Assembly (NCBI GenBank): GCA_020072585.1
Contig: JAIQGL010000022.1
Coordinates: 1 to 64,000, forward strand
Direction of reading: 5' to 3'
DNA: 64,000 bases
DNA from: Terriglobia bacterium
GTDB lineage: Bacteria > Acidobacteriota > Terriglobia > Terriglobales > Acidobacteriaceae
Made by a program: the position numbers and the translations under genes. Of this stretch, positions 34,049-41,619 are shown piece by piece; the stretch's first letter is position 1; each line of letters starts with the position of its first letter. The notes beneath the pieces are model-generated. The model ran no database searches, was not told the origin of the DNA, and worked only from the letters and a program-made list of their open reading frames with translations.

Positions 34049-34321
34049 ATGGCTATCCGTAAGACTAAACGCACACCCAAGCCCCGTTCAAGTTACCACC
34101 GCTTTCCCGAAGTCAAAGGGAAGGTCGTTTCGCTGGTCGAAGTTGATGACAATGCCAGCGCGATCATCATCATGTTCGATGACAACACTGTGCTCGGATT
34201 CGATCTCGATTCCAGCCACGTTGTATTCCCTCAGTTGTTCGACAGGAACAAAGGGAACTGGAAACCACTCAAACACTGGCCACCAATTTACAGCCCAATT
34301 TCTATGGTCAAATGGCCGTAA
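34049..34321 (+). CDS. Element passenger, unknown beta-rich protein
   Basis: 90 aa. A basic start (MAIRKTKRTPKPRSSYHRFP) is followed by VKGKVVSLVEVDDNASAIII, then MFDDNTVLGFDLDSSHVVF and WKPLKHWPPIYSP. The alternating strands and final KxWPP motif look like a compact beta-barrel-type domain, but I do not recognise the family. GAGGCGA lies before the ATG. First gene inside the left end of the element, transcribed inward; no partner is evident. Confidence 0.6.
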   Translation: MAIRKTKRTPKPRSSYHRFPEVKGKVVSLVEVDDNASAIIIMFDDNTVLGFDLDSSHVVFPQLFDRNKGNWKPLKHWPPIYSPISMVKWP

Positions 34322-34383
34322 ATCACTCACACCTTAACCGGGCAGGCCCGCTTTAGCGGCGGGTCTGTCTATTTGGAGGCAAC

Positions 34384-34548
34384 ATGGCAAAGCAAATAAC
34401 AGATAAAGAACTGGCTAAGCTTCTAAGCCGGTCACAATTCCCAAGCGTTTGGCATACGTCAGATACTCTTGCTTCGCGTCTGCGAAAAGCTGCGCATTCG
34501 CATCGAGATCAGAGCGAACCAAGGAATCATAGGCGGCAGGATCGCTAG
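34384..34548 (+). CDS. Short frame with a strong ribosome-binding site, possibly a truncated gene
   Basis: 54 codons, MAKQITDKELAKLLSRSQFP then a Ser/His/Arg-rich tail (HSHRDQSEPRNHRRQDR). GGAGG is placed six bases before the ATG, better than most genes here. The first 15 residues look natural, while the rest is antisense to the 78-aa gene at 34,415. Best reading: the 5' end of a passenger gene cut off where the transposase block begins at about 34,420. Translation is possible but function doubtful. Confidence 0.35.
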   Translation: MAKQITDKELAKLLSRSQFPSVWHTSDTLASRLRKAAHSHRDQSEPRNHRRQDR

Positions 34549-34651
34549 CTTCCAGAATCCCACGACTTTTCATGATTTCTACCAGAGTTTTTATCATCTG
34601 ATTTTGTTTGGCGAAAACAAGAATCATTAGCTGATGTTCTGATTTAGTCAT
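34415..34651 (-). CDS. Element passenger behind the transposase, unknown helical protein
   Basis: 78 aa from the ATG at 34,651 (MTKSEHQLMILVFAKQNQMI). The whole chain is helical (TLVEIMKSRGILEASDPAAY, DLDANAQLFADAKQEYLTYA). It starts 22 bp after the transposase stop on the same strand, so it is probably cotranscribed; a transposition accessory role is conceivable but not shown. An in-frame start at 34,714 would overlap the transposase. Confidence 0.55.
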   Translation of the reverse strand: MTKSEHQLMILVFAKQNQMIKTLVEIMKSRGILEASDPAAYDSLVRSDLDANAQLFADAKQEYLTYAKRLGIVTGLEA

Positions 34652-34673
34652 AGCAGCGCGGATTATACGCCCC

Positions 34674-35495
34674 TTACTCTGCCAATAGAGCGATTTCTTC
34701 CAATGACCAAACATGATCTGAAATCCCGGCAGCCATGGCTGGGGTGATTCTCAGGGTCTTATGAATCCGCGCAAAATTGTAGTGAATGAAGTGAATGGCA
34801 ACTGCCGCGATATGGTTTTCGATTTTCTTGGAAAAGCCATTTGTCAGGCGAGTGAAACGGCGCATTCCCATTCTCATGGTCAAATTTTGCCGCTCTACGT
34901 AGCTGGTAGAAACATGTTTGGGATCTGGATTCCCGCTTACTACTTTCATGTCGCACCCGATACAGCGGGCTGGAGAATAGCGGGTTTCCGGTTCCATCGA
35001 AGCGCCATAGATTTTTTGCAACGTAGCGAAATCAGCATCTCCACCAAAAGCACCTTCGACGGCTTCAAGATAGGCGCGATGTCCGTCCGTGGTGATCTGA
35101 ACGCGGCCAGTGATACGGCTGGCGCAATCGTCCATAAATTCCTTTGCCCAACCTGCATCTCTGCCACCAACCAAATAGCCGACGCAGAGTTTTGTATCTG
35201 CGTCGATTCCTGTCCAAGTCCAAACATCGCCCCAACCAGCTTGCTTCTGCTCTGGCGTGACGTTCTTAGCTTTCGCGCCAACAAAGCACCAAATTTCATC
35301 GCACTGCAAACGGCGAACGCGAACATTGCGGACGTTCTTATCGTGGTACTCCATCGCTGCCGTTGCCACGTCCACCAAGAGCTTTGTAACGGTATTGATG
35401 GAGACATCGCACATCCGGCTAGTGGCTCTGAGGCTGTTCCCCTCGACCAACATCCCAATTATTTTGGCGCGGGTCTCAACTGGCAAGCGGTTCAT
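34674..35495 (-). CDS. IS1-family DDE transposase
   Basis: 273 aa in one uninterrupted frame. An N-terminal helix-turn-helix (EGNSLRATSRMCDVSINTVT, residues 18-37) corresponds to the InsA DNA-binding part. The catalytic domain begins LQCDEIWCFVGAKAKN (Asp66), has TTDGHRAY (Asp137) and SYVERQNLTMRMGMRRFTR (Glu201), then FSKKIENH: the IS1 DDE pattern. Unlike E. coli IS1 it needs no frameshift between insA and insB, and it lacks the N-terminal zinc finger. Predicted to act on the 21-bp ends at 33,921 and 37,501. Confidence 0.95.
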   Translation of the reverse strand: MNRLPVETRAKIIGMLVEGNSLRATSRMCDVSINTVTKLLVDVATAAMEYHDKNVRNVRVRRLQCDEIWCFVGAKAKNVTPEQKQAGWGDVWTWTGIDADTKLCVGYLVGGRDAGWAKEFMDDCASRITGRVQITTDGHRAYLEAVEGAFGGDADFATLQKIYGASMEPETRYSPARCIGCDMKVVSGNPDPKHVSTSYVERQNLTMRMGMRRFTRLTNGFSKKIENHIAAVAIHFIHYNFARIHKTLRITPAMAAGISDHVWSLEEIALLAE

Positions 35496-35502
35496 ATCTT
35501 GA

Positions 35503-35531
35503 ATGATAGCGAATGGTCAATCCTTTGTCAA
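35503..35531 (-). promoter_or_regulatory. Strong sigma70-type promoter of the transposase, nearly leaderless
   Basis: Minus strand: TTGACA (35,531-35,526), a 17-bp spacer, TATCAT (35,508-35,503). The transposase ATG begins only eight bases past the -10 box, so the predicted transcript starts at or next to the start codon. No Shine-Dalgarno is present. Confidence 0.65.
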
Positions 35532-35685
35532 GCATAAAGTTCAGTTTAAATCAATTTAACACGACGGCGACCGCCATAATACCAGATTTGTATATACTTA
35601 CGCGAAAATATTGTTGCCTTACCCGGGTTCCCGAGTTATCCTGCTGCCGTGACAGGGCGGCACAGAAGGATTCCGGGAGGCGTTC

Positions 35686-37254
35686 ATGGGTGACAGCGCT
35701 GAAATCAGGAGACTTAGCAATAAGTGGAATGGCAACACTGGATGGAAGAAGAAGCTGGAATGGATTTCTATCCACAACTTGCGGGGCTGGACAGGACAAA
35801 CATTTAAGTTGGATTACCCGATCATGGCTGTAGTGGGCGAAAACGGTGCTGGCAAAAGCACGATCCTGCAATGCGCTGCCGCTGTTTACAATTCGACTGC
35901 ACCTAAGTTTTTTCTCAAGGGACGCGGATATGCGTCTGACTACTTTCCCAAGACAGCGTGGGATCACTTGAGTGACGTTCAAATCAAATATTCGGCAATC
36001 CACGGAGATAAGCGCGTCACCGATACTATCCGCCGTCCAACGACGCGGTGGCGCGGCAATAGGGAGAGGGTTGAACGCCCGGTTGTTTACATTGACCTCA
36101 GCCGCATTTTGCCAGTTTCGGCGCGAGTTGGATACTCCAAGATTGCCAAGACTCAGCACACCGAAATAAAGGCTGTTGCATTTGAACAATCGCGTCTCGC
36201 CCGATTTAGCCAGATCATGGGGCGTTCATACGAATCGGCAAAGATGGCATCCGCAGATATCGACCCCGAGCGCCCGGTTCCGGTAATGGGGTATGGTGGC
36301 GCTAGATATTCTGGTTTTCATGGTGGCGCAGGTGAGACGACGATTCTCGAATTAATACAAACAGATGTGCCCCCAGGTAGTCTTGTGCTCATAGATGAAT
36401 TAGAGACTTCGCTGCATCCACGCGTACAGCGTAGGGTGATTCGGGATTTGGCTGAGAAGGCTCGGGAAAATGACTTGCAAATCATTCTCACGACGCATTC
36501 TCCATTTATCCTTACGGAACTGCCAGAGACGGCACGCGCACAAATAATGCTAACTAAAGCGGGGCGGCAAATCGTCTATGGCGTAAGCCCAGAATTTGCA
36601 ATGTCGAAAATGGACGACGTTCCTCAATATGAATGTGAGATTTATGTAGAGGATAGACGCGCTCAAGCGCTGGTCATAGAGGTGTTATTTCATCACGCGA
36701 AATCCGAAACAGTCTCCAAATGCAGGACGCTTCCATATGGCGCTGGGTCAGTTGGTAAAGCGCTGGGGATAATGGTTTCGCAAGATCGGTTTCCCCGGCC
36801 CACCGTTGTCTTTATAGATGGCGATCAGGGAGAAGCAATAGGATGCATAACACTGCCGGGGCAGGACGCGCCAGAGCGCGTCGTGTTTGAACAACTCAAG
36901 GATAATAATTGGCGGAACGTTGCCATGCGCACCGGGAGGAATTACACCGATTTAGAGGATGCTCGCATTCAAGCAATGGCGATTAAAGATGCACATGAAT
37001 GGGTTAGATTCTGCGCCAGCAAATTAATCGTTTCGAGCGATCTTTTCTGGCAGGCAATGTGTGCTGAATGGGCTGCAAACTGTATTAGCGCTGAAGAGGC
37101 TAAGGGTATTGTTCAGCCTATTGAGGATGCACTGATCGGAATACGCACTATTCCGAAAGAAGAAATAGCAGCGCCGGGAGTGCCGCCTAAAGCGATTGAA
37201 ACGCCTAGCTATTCGGACGATTCCAGCGAGACTTTGCCGCTTTTTCCGCAATAG
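35686..37254 (+). CDS. AAA/ABC-type ATPase with TOPRIM-like C-terminus (OLD-family-like nuclease)
   Basis: 522 aa. GGGAGG sits five bases before the ATG. Walker A is GENGAGKST (51-59), preceded by the KLEWISIHNLRGW start typical of OLD/RecF-type ATPases. A signature-like GGAGETTILELIQ is at about 213-225, Walker B SLVLIDELETSLHP has Asp237-Glu238, and the switch TTHSPFIL has His271. The C-terminal region carries YECEIYVEDRRAQAL (Glu322) and TVVFIDGDQGE (Asp378, Asp380), the Glu then DxD arrangement of a TOPRIM nuclease. OLD-like proteins act in anti-phage defence in several systems. There is no UvrD-like GajB partner. Defence function is inferred. Confidence 0.85.
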   Translation: MGDSAEIRRLSNKWNGNTGWKKKLEWISIHNLRGWTGQTFKLDYPIMAVVGENGAGKSTILQCAAAVYNSTAPKFFLKGRGYASDYFPKTAWDHLSDVQIKYSAIHGDKRVTDTIRRPTTRWRGNRERVERPVVYIDLSRILPVSARVGYSKIAKTQHTEIKAVAFEQSRLARFSQIMGRSYESAKMASADIDPERPVPVMGYGGARYSGFHGGAGETTILELIQTDVPPGSLVLIDELETSLHPRVQRRVIRDLAEKARENDLQIILTTHSPFILTELPETARAQIMLTKAGRQIVYGVSPEFAMSKMDDVPQYECEIYVEDRRAQALVIEVLFHHAKSETVSKCRTLPYGAGSVGKALGIMVSQDRFPRPTVVFIDGDQGEAIGCITLPGQDAPERVVFEQLKDNNWRNVAMRTGRNYTDLEDARIQAMAIKDAHEWVRFCASKLIVSSDLFWQAMCAEWAANCISAEEAKGIVQPIEDALIGIRTIPKEEIAAPGVPPKAIETPSYSDDSSETLPLFPQ

Positions 37255-37435
37255 CGGAACGGCGAGACGGGCTTAAGGATTTGGCGCGAGCTTTGCCGCC
37301 CTTTAGACCACCTGCCCTGCCGCGTTTTTTGGGGGGATTACGCTTGGACTCGCTTACGGTATCCTCAGCTTCACCAGTGGCAATATCGACTATCATTTTT
37401 GCAAGCTGGTTCGGGTCTCGGGGTCTTTTTGGCAC
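37205..37435 (-). CDS. Small Lys/Arg/Gly-rich basic protein (GGLKGGKARA motif)
   Basis: 76 aa from a GTG start. MPKRPRDPNQLAKMIVDIAT is followed by GRAGGLKGGKARAKSLSPSR and RSAIAEKAAKSRWNRP, a pattern seen in many small uncharacterised bacterial proteins, sometimes labelled histone-like or RNA-binding. Its 3' end overlaps the ATPase 3' end by 50 bp on the opposite strand, inside the mobile element and next to its right inverted repeat. It could be an ancestral passenger of such elements, or a nucleic-acid-binding partner; neither is shown. Confidence 0.6.
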   Translation of the reverse strand: MPKRPRDPNQLAKMIVDIATGEAEDTVSESKRNPPKKRGRAGGLKGGKARAKSLSPSRRSAIAEKAAKSRWNRPNS

Positions 37436-37539
37436 GTCTCTATCCTGCCATATCCCGCGAACGCCCGCCAGTATCCTCGATTTTCAAACTGAGACACTAC
37501 CCAATCGGCGGGTTTACGCGGCAATCGTGGTTCGCGCTG

Positions 37540-37545
37540 TATAAT
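37540..37545 (+). promoter_or_regulatory. -10 box of the hslV promoter
   Basis: A perfect TATAAT 15 bp before the hslV ATG. No convincing -35 hexamer is seen at 16-18 bp; TTTACG lies 21 bp upstream. The mobile element ends 38 bp before the -10, so everything beyond roughly the -35 region was replaced by element DNA. Confidence 0.55.
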
Positions 37546-37559
37546 TAAAAATTGTCCTC

Positions 37560-38171
37560 ATGAGATCGAATCAAGCAGTGAATTCCGCAACAAAAAAGAA
37601 CAAGATACGCTCAACTACGGTTGTGTGCGTGCGCCGTGGCAACAGCGTGGTAATGGCCGCCGATGGCCAGGTTACGCTGGGCGAAAGCGTCATCAAACAT
37701 ACAGCCCGCAAGATTCGCAGGCTTTACAACGAAAAAATCCTTGCCGGATTCGCCGGATCCACGGCGGATGCGTTTTCCCTTTTCGGCCGCTTTGAGGCCA
37801 AACTGGAGCAATATCATGGCAATCTGGGCCGCGCCGCGGTGGAACTGGCCAAAGAGTGGCGGACGGACAAAATGCTGCGCCATCTGGAAGCTCTTCTTCT
37901 TGTGGCCGACGGCAGCTTGACCTTCCTGATCAGCGGGGCCGGCGATGTGATAGAACCGGACGGCGGAGTCGCTGCCATCGGCAGCGGAGGCTCTTACGCC
38001 CTGGCTGCGGCACGGGCCCTGATCGACAACACCGAACTACCGGCACGCAAGATTGCCGAAGAAGCAATGAAGGTCGCCGGGAAAATTTGTATCTTCACCA
38101 ATGAGAATTTCATCGTTGAGGAGCTCTCATCGGTCCCGGAAAAGGCGGGCGCGACCGCTCCCGCACATTGA
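37560..38171 (+). CDS. hslV: ATP-dependent protease subunit HslV
   Basis: 203 aa. Proteolytic core of the HslUV protease. The family N-terminus [20 protein letters not shown] begins at Thr19, which should be the catalytic N-terminal threonine, so the first 18 residues ([18 protein letters not shown]) would be a propeptide unless translation starts later. E. coli HslV has only Met before it. [35 protein letters not shown] and [15 protein letters not shown] are conserved. It is separated from hslU by a DUF3052 gene and palindromic element D. Confidence 0.94.
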   Translation: MRSNQAVNSATKKNKIRSTTVVCVRRGNSVVMAADGQVTLGESVIKHTARKIRRLYNEKILAGFAGSTADAFSLFGRFEAKLEQYHGNLGRAAVELAKEWRTDKMLRHLEALLLVADGSLTFLISGAGDVIEPDGGVAAIGSGGSYALAAARALIDNTELPARKIAEEAMKVAGKICIFTNENFIVEELSSVPEKAGATAPAH

Positions 38172-38176
38172 AGCCC

Positions 38177-38584
38177 ATGGCAGGCTATTCAGGAACGCCG
38201 CTCATCCAGAAAATCGGGATCAAACCCGGACATCGCGTGGTCCTGCGCAACCACCCCGCCAGCTTCCTCAAAGATCTGGGGAAATTTCCTGAGGGAGCCG
38301 CAAGCTCAGACCGGCTCTCCGGCAAGGCCAACGTGGTTGTGTATTTCACGGAGCGGCTGGCCGAGCTGGAAAAAGATTTTCCCCGGCTTGCCGCCGCTCT
38401 GGTCTCCGACGGCATGCTGTGGATCTGCTGGCCCAAAAAAGCCAGCGGCCGCCCCACGGACCTGACGGAAGACATCGTGCGCAAAGTAGGACTTGAATGC
38501 GGATTGGTGGATGTGAAGGTTTGCGCCATTGACGAAACCTGGTCAGGATTGAAGTTTGTGATTCGAGTGAAAGACAGGAAGTAA
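38177..38584 (+). CDS. DUF3052 family protein
   Basis: 135 aa from the ATG at 38,177 (MAGYSGTPLIQKIGIKPGHR); a TTG at 38,168 overlapping the hslV stop is less likely. AALVSDGMLWICWPKKASGR and KVCAIDETWSGLKFVIRVKD match the DUF3052 family, small cytosolic proteins of unknown function. It sits five bases after hslV, so the two are likely cotranscribed, which places an uncharacterised protein in the HslUV operon here. Confidence 0.85.
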   Translation: MAGYSGTPLIQKIGIKPGHRVVLRNHPASFLKDLGKFPEGAASSDRLSGKANVVVYFTERLAELEKDFPRLAAALVSDGMLWICWPKKASGRPTDLTEDIVRKVGLECGLVDVKVCAIDETWSGLKFVIRVKDRK

Positions 38585-38602
38585 GCGGTTAGCAATCGCA
38601 CG

Positions 38603-38762
38603 TTTCTGAAATCCCGAACCCGCAACTTTGTCCAGACGCAATCCGGTATGGAGCTTGTGCGGGTGAGGGAACCCTATCCGCTTCATATCTGGTTGGGCAA
38701 GCGATAGGCACTAGAGATTCTTGAAAAGCGTAGGGGTCCCTCGCTACGCTTCGGGATTTTAG
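38603..38762. repeat. Palindromic intergenic element, copy D
   Basis: Left arm TTCTGAAATCCCGAACC (38,603-38,619), then after an insertion of about 44 bp GTGAGGGAACCCTAT (38,663-38,677). Right arm TAGGGGTCCCTCGCTACGCT...GGGATTTTAG (38,731-38,762). The left arm is interrupted, unlike the other copies. It lies between the DUF3052 gene and hslU and ends 15 bp before the hslU start. Confidence 0.75.
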
Positions 38763-38776
38763 ATGAAGGAGTTGTA

Positions 38777-40174
38777 ATGGCAATTTATTTACCCAGTGTG
38801 GCCGAAGGTAGTGACGTCATTCTGGATGACCTGACCCCCAGAGAAATTGTTGCAGAGCTGGATAAATATGTAGTCGGCCAGCATGACGCGAAGCGTGCCG
38901 TGGCCATCGCGCTGCGCAACCGCATGCGCCGGCAGAAGCTTCCGCCCGATATCGCGGAAGAGATCATGCCGAAAAATATCATCATGATCGGTCCCACTGG
39001 CGTGGGCAAGACGGAGATCGCCCGCCGGCTGGCGCGGCTGGCCAACTCGCCGTTTCTGAAAGTGGAAGCCTCAAAATTTACTGAGGTCGGCTATGTGGGC
39101 CGCGACGTGGAATCGATGATCCGCGACCTGGTGGAAATCGCCATTGATATGGTGCGCGAAGAGAAGCTGGAAGAGGTCACCGAAAAAGCGGAACAGCAGG
39201 CGGAAGAGCGGTTGCTCGATCTCTTGCTGCCTGCTACGCCGGCGCCCGCCAGCTCTACGGCAGGTTTTGCACTGGTAGAAGAGGGCGATTCGGCTTCTCG
39301 CACACGGGAGAAGCTGCGCCACCAGTTGCGTGAAGGCAAGCTGGACGACCGCATGGTGGAGTTGGAAGTGCGTGAGCGCTCAACCCCGGCCTTTGAAATC
39401 ATCTCCAATCAGGGTACCGAGGAGATGGACATCAACATCAAGGACATGCTGCCCAACATCTTCGGCCAGCGCACTAAAAAACGAAAGATGAAAGTCAGCG
39501 AAGCCTTTGAATACCTGATCCAGGAAGAAGAGTCGCGGCTGATTGATATGGACCAGGTAACGCGAATCGCCGTGGAGCGCGTGGAGCAATCCGGCATTAT
39601 TTTTCTCGATGAAATTGACAAGATTGCCGGGCGGGAAAGCGGCCACGGGCCTGACGTCTCGCGTGAAGGCGTGCAGCGTGACATTCTACCCATCGTGGAA
39701 GGCACCACGGTCAACACCCGCTACGGCATGGTGGGCACAGACCACATTCTTTTCATTGCCGCAGGCGCATTCCACGTCTCCAAGCCCAGTGATTTGATTC
39801 CGGAGCTCCAGGGCCGTTTCCCTATCCGCGTGGAGTTGAAATCGCTGACCATGTCTGACTTTATTGCCATTCTCACCGAGCCAAAATCTTCTCTGGTAAA
39901 GCAGTACACTGCGCTGCTGGAGACTGAGGGGCTGAAGCTGGAATTTACGCGCGAATCGCTGGATGAAGTCGCGCGTTTCGCCTTCCAGGTAAATGAAGCC
40001 ACGGAGAACATCGGTGCGCGCCGCCTGCACACGATCATGGAGCGCGTGCTCGACGAGATCAGCTTCAACGCTCCTGATATGGAAAACAAGTCTGTCAATG
40101 TTGATGCCGACTATGTAAGAAAAATGCTGGCCGATATTGTGAAGGACCAGGATTTGTCACGATACATTTTGTAG
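38777..40174 (+). CDS. hslU: ATP-dependent protease ATPase subunit HslU
   Basis: 465 aa. AAA+ unfoldase feeding Hsl[21 protein letters not shown] at about 19-38, Walker A GPTGVGKT at 72-79, pore-loop segment [13 protein letters not shown], an intermediate domain (about 110-240) with an Ala/Pro/Ser-rich stretch ([13 protein letters not shown]), and Walker [15 protein letters not shown] near 270. The C-terminus is DLSRYIL, the tail that inserts into HslV. GAAGGAG lies before the ATG. Confidence 0.97.
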   Translation: MAIYLPSVAEGSDVILDDLTPREIVAELDKYVVGQHDAKRAVAIALRNRMRRQKLPPDIAEEIMPKNIIMIGPTGVGKTEIARRLARLANSPFLKVEASKFTEVGYVGRDVESMIRDLVEIAIDMVREEKLEEVTEKAEQQAEERLLDLLLPATPAPASSTAGFALVEEGDSASRTREKLRHQLREGKLDDRMVELEVRERSTPAFEIISNQGTEEMDINIKDMLPNIFGQRTKKRKMKVSEAFEYLIQEEESRLIDMDQVTRIAVERVEQSGIIFLDEIDKIAGRESGHGPDVSREGVQRDILPIVEGTTVNTRYGMVGTDHILFIAAGAFHVSKPSDLIPELQGRFPIRVELKSLTMSDFIAILTEPKSSLVKQYTALLETEGLKLEFTRESLDEVARFAFQVNEATENIGARRLHTIMERVLDEISFNAPDMENKSVNVDADYVRKMLADIVKDQDLSRYIL

Positions 40175-40182
40175 TTTTTCTT

Positions 40183-40334
40183 TTTCTGAAATCCCGAAGC
40201 GTAGCTGAGGGAGCCCTATATCCACGAAAGACTGTGGAGACCAACCCGTCTGCTGATAATATTTCGTCTCCCGAGTTCTTTCTAGCTATAGTGCTCCCTC
40301 ACCCCGCTTAGGCGGGGATTCGGGATTGCAGAAA
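40183..40334. repeat. Palindromic intergenic element, copy E
   Basis: Left arm TTCTGAAATCCCGAAGCGTA...GGGAGCCCTATA (40,184-40,220), right arm TATAGTGCTCCCTCACCCCG...TCGGGATTGCAGAAAA (40,287-40,335). It begins 9 bp after hslU and its end is fused to the start codon of the next gene. Confidence 0.8.
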
Positions 40335-40336
40335 AA

Positions 40337-41422
40337 ATGCGCTTACTTATCGCTATCGTTTTTCTTCTCACGCTCACCGGCTGCGGCGTTCCCGGCGCTC
40401 CCATGCCTCCGTCGCTCGATATCCCCAAGTTTGTCGGCGACCTGAAAGCCGTCCGCAAAGGCGAAACCGTCACCCTGACGTGGACGACTCCTACGGAAAC
40501 CACGGACGGAGAGCTCATTCGCAAGCCCGGAAAACTGCTGGTACAACGCGCGCTGACTTCCGGACATGGTGCTGAGCTGCATTTTCAGACGATCTCTGAG
40601 CTGACTCTGGAACCGGCATTGAAAGAAGGACGCGGCGACCAGGTCATGGCTAAAGATTCTCTGAGCGAACTGCTGCGCTCCGGCAGCGCCGAATTTGCCG
40701 TATACAGCGTGCTGGCGCAGGGCCGCAACGGAAAATCTTTTGGCTTGCCGAACCGTGCATCCGTACCGCTGGCGCCGACTCTGTCTCCGCCGCAAAAGGT
40801 ATCAGCAGCGCCCGTTCCTGCGGGGATAATGATTCACTGGGACGAATTTGGGCCGCCGTTAGCGAAAGATTCACGCCTGCCGACGCAGTACGCTTACAAG
40901 GTCATGCGCCGCTTGCAAGGCTCAAATGACGCCGCATTGATAAAGCAGTTGAATGCCGGCAATCAGGAAATGGAATTTGTTGACACAGGTATTGAATGGG
41001 AAAAAATCTATCAATACTGGATTGTCCCGGTAACACTCTGGCAGGACGACAATCGCAAAGGCGAAGTAGAAGGCGACGATTCAGCCATCATCGAGGTGCT
41101 GGCCCACGACTCTTTCCCCCCGGCAACACCCTCAGGCTTGCAGGCCGTCTTTAGCTCCGTGAGCGCAGCATCGCAAAACTCATTTATTGATCTGACCTGG
41201 ACTCCCAACATCGAAAACGATCTGGCAGGGTACAACGTTTATCGCTACACAGCGAATGCCGCTCCGGTAAAGATCAATTCTGAGCTGGTCAAAACCCCGC
41301 GCTTCCCCGATCCGGGAATCCAGCCGGGAATGAAGTACTTTTACTCCGTCACTGCGGTGGATCTGCGCGGCAATGAGAGCGGCAAATCAGAAGAAACATC
41401 AGAAACCGTGCCCAAAGATTAG
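40337..41422 (+). CDS. Lipoprotein with fibronectin type III-like domains
   Basis: 361 aa. Signal and lipobox LTLTGC (Cys15). At least two fibronectin type III-like modules: about 30-150 (FVGDLKAVRKGETVTLTWTT) and about 260-355 (NSFIDLTWTPNIENDLAGYN, VYRYTANAAPVKINSELV, YFYSVTAVDLRGNESG), plus a middle module with WDEFGPPLAKDSRLPTQYAY. Such modules bind other proteins or sugars at the cell envelope. The ATG is two bases past palindromic element E, so its ribosome-binding site must lie in the element end (GGATTGCAGAAAA). Confidence 0.85.
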   Translation: MRLLIAIVFLLTLTGCGVPGAPMPPSLDIPKFVGDLKAVRKGETVTLTWTTPTETTDGELIRKPGKLLVQRALTSGHGAELHFQTISELTLEPALKEGRGDQVMAKDSLSELLRSGSAEFAVYSVLAQGRNGKSFGLPNRASVPLAPTLSPPQKVSAAPVPAGIMIHWDEFGPPLAKDSRLPTQYAYKVMRRLQGSNDAALIKQLNAGNQEMEFVDTGIEWEKIYQYWIVPVTLWQDDNRKGEVEGDDSAIIEVLAHDSFPPATPSGLQAVFSSVSAASQNSFIDLTWTPNIENDLAGYNVYRYTANAAPVKINSELVKTPRFPDPGIQPGMKYFYSVTAVDLRGNESGKSEETSETVPKD

Positions 41423-41619
41423 GTGGCGCTCGTGCTGCCGTGTTGTTGTCTACAGGATTTCTCCCATTTGACTGCCCTGCAATGGGTAAGCTAGCCTCAT
41501 AGACTGGCTATGGGCTCCAGTTTGGAGCTCATGTAAGACCCTGCCTTTGGCGGCAATTAGAGGGTGGTCAGCATGCCTGGCCGGGCTTGCAATCCAGCCT
41601 CGCGGAGGCCGCAATCAAG

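Larger units (their letters stand above)
33921..37501. mobile_element. IS1-family element with passenger genes, flanked by an 8-bp target duplication
   Basis: 3,581 bp. Ends are perfect 21-bp inverted repeats: 33,921-33,941 beginning GGTAGTGTCTCAGTTTGAAA, and its reverse complement at 37,481-37,501. Directly outside both ends stands the same octamer CAATCGGC (33,913-33,920 and 37,502-37,509), an 8-bp target duplication typical of IS1-family transposition. Inside are an IS1-type DDE transposase (minus), a 78-aa gene behind it, a 90-aa and a truncated-looking 54-aa frame (plus), a 522-aa OLD-like ATPase (plus) and a 76-aa basic protein (minus). Typical IS1-family elements are 0.7-1.2 kb, so about 2.5 kb here is cargo. 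The intact duplication implies fairly recent insertion. Confidence 0.93.

Noticed and set aside
41587-41619. Earlier start for gamma-glutamyltransferase
   Set aside because: It precedes the signal peptide with charged residues and is less consistent with export than the ATG at 41,620.
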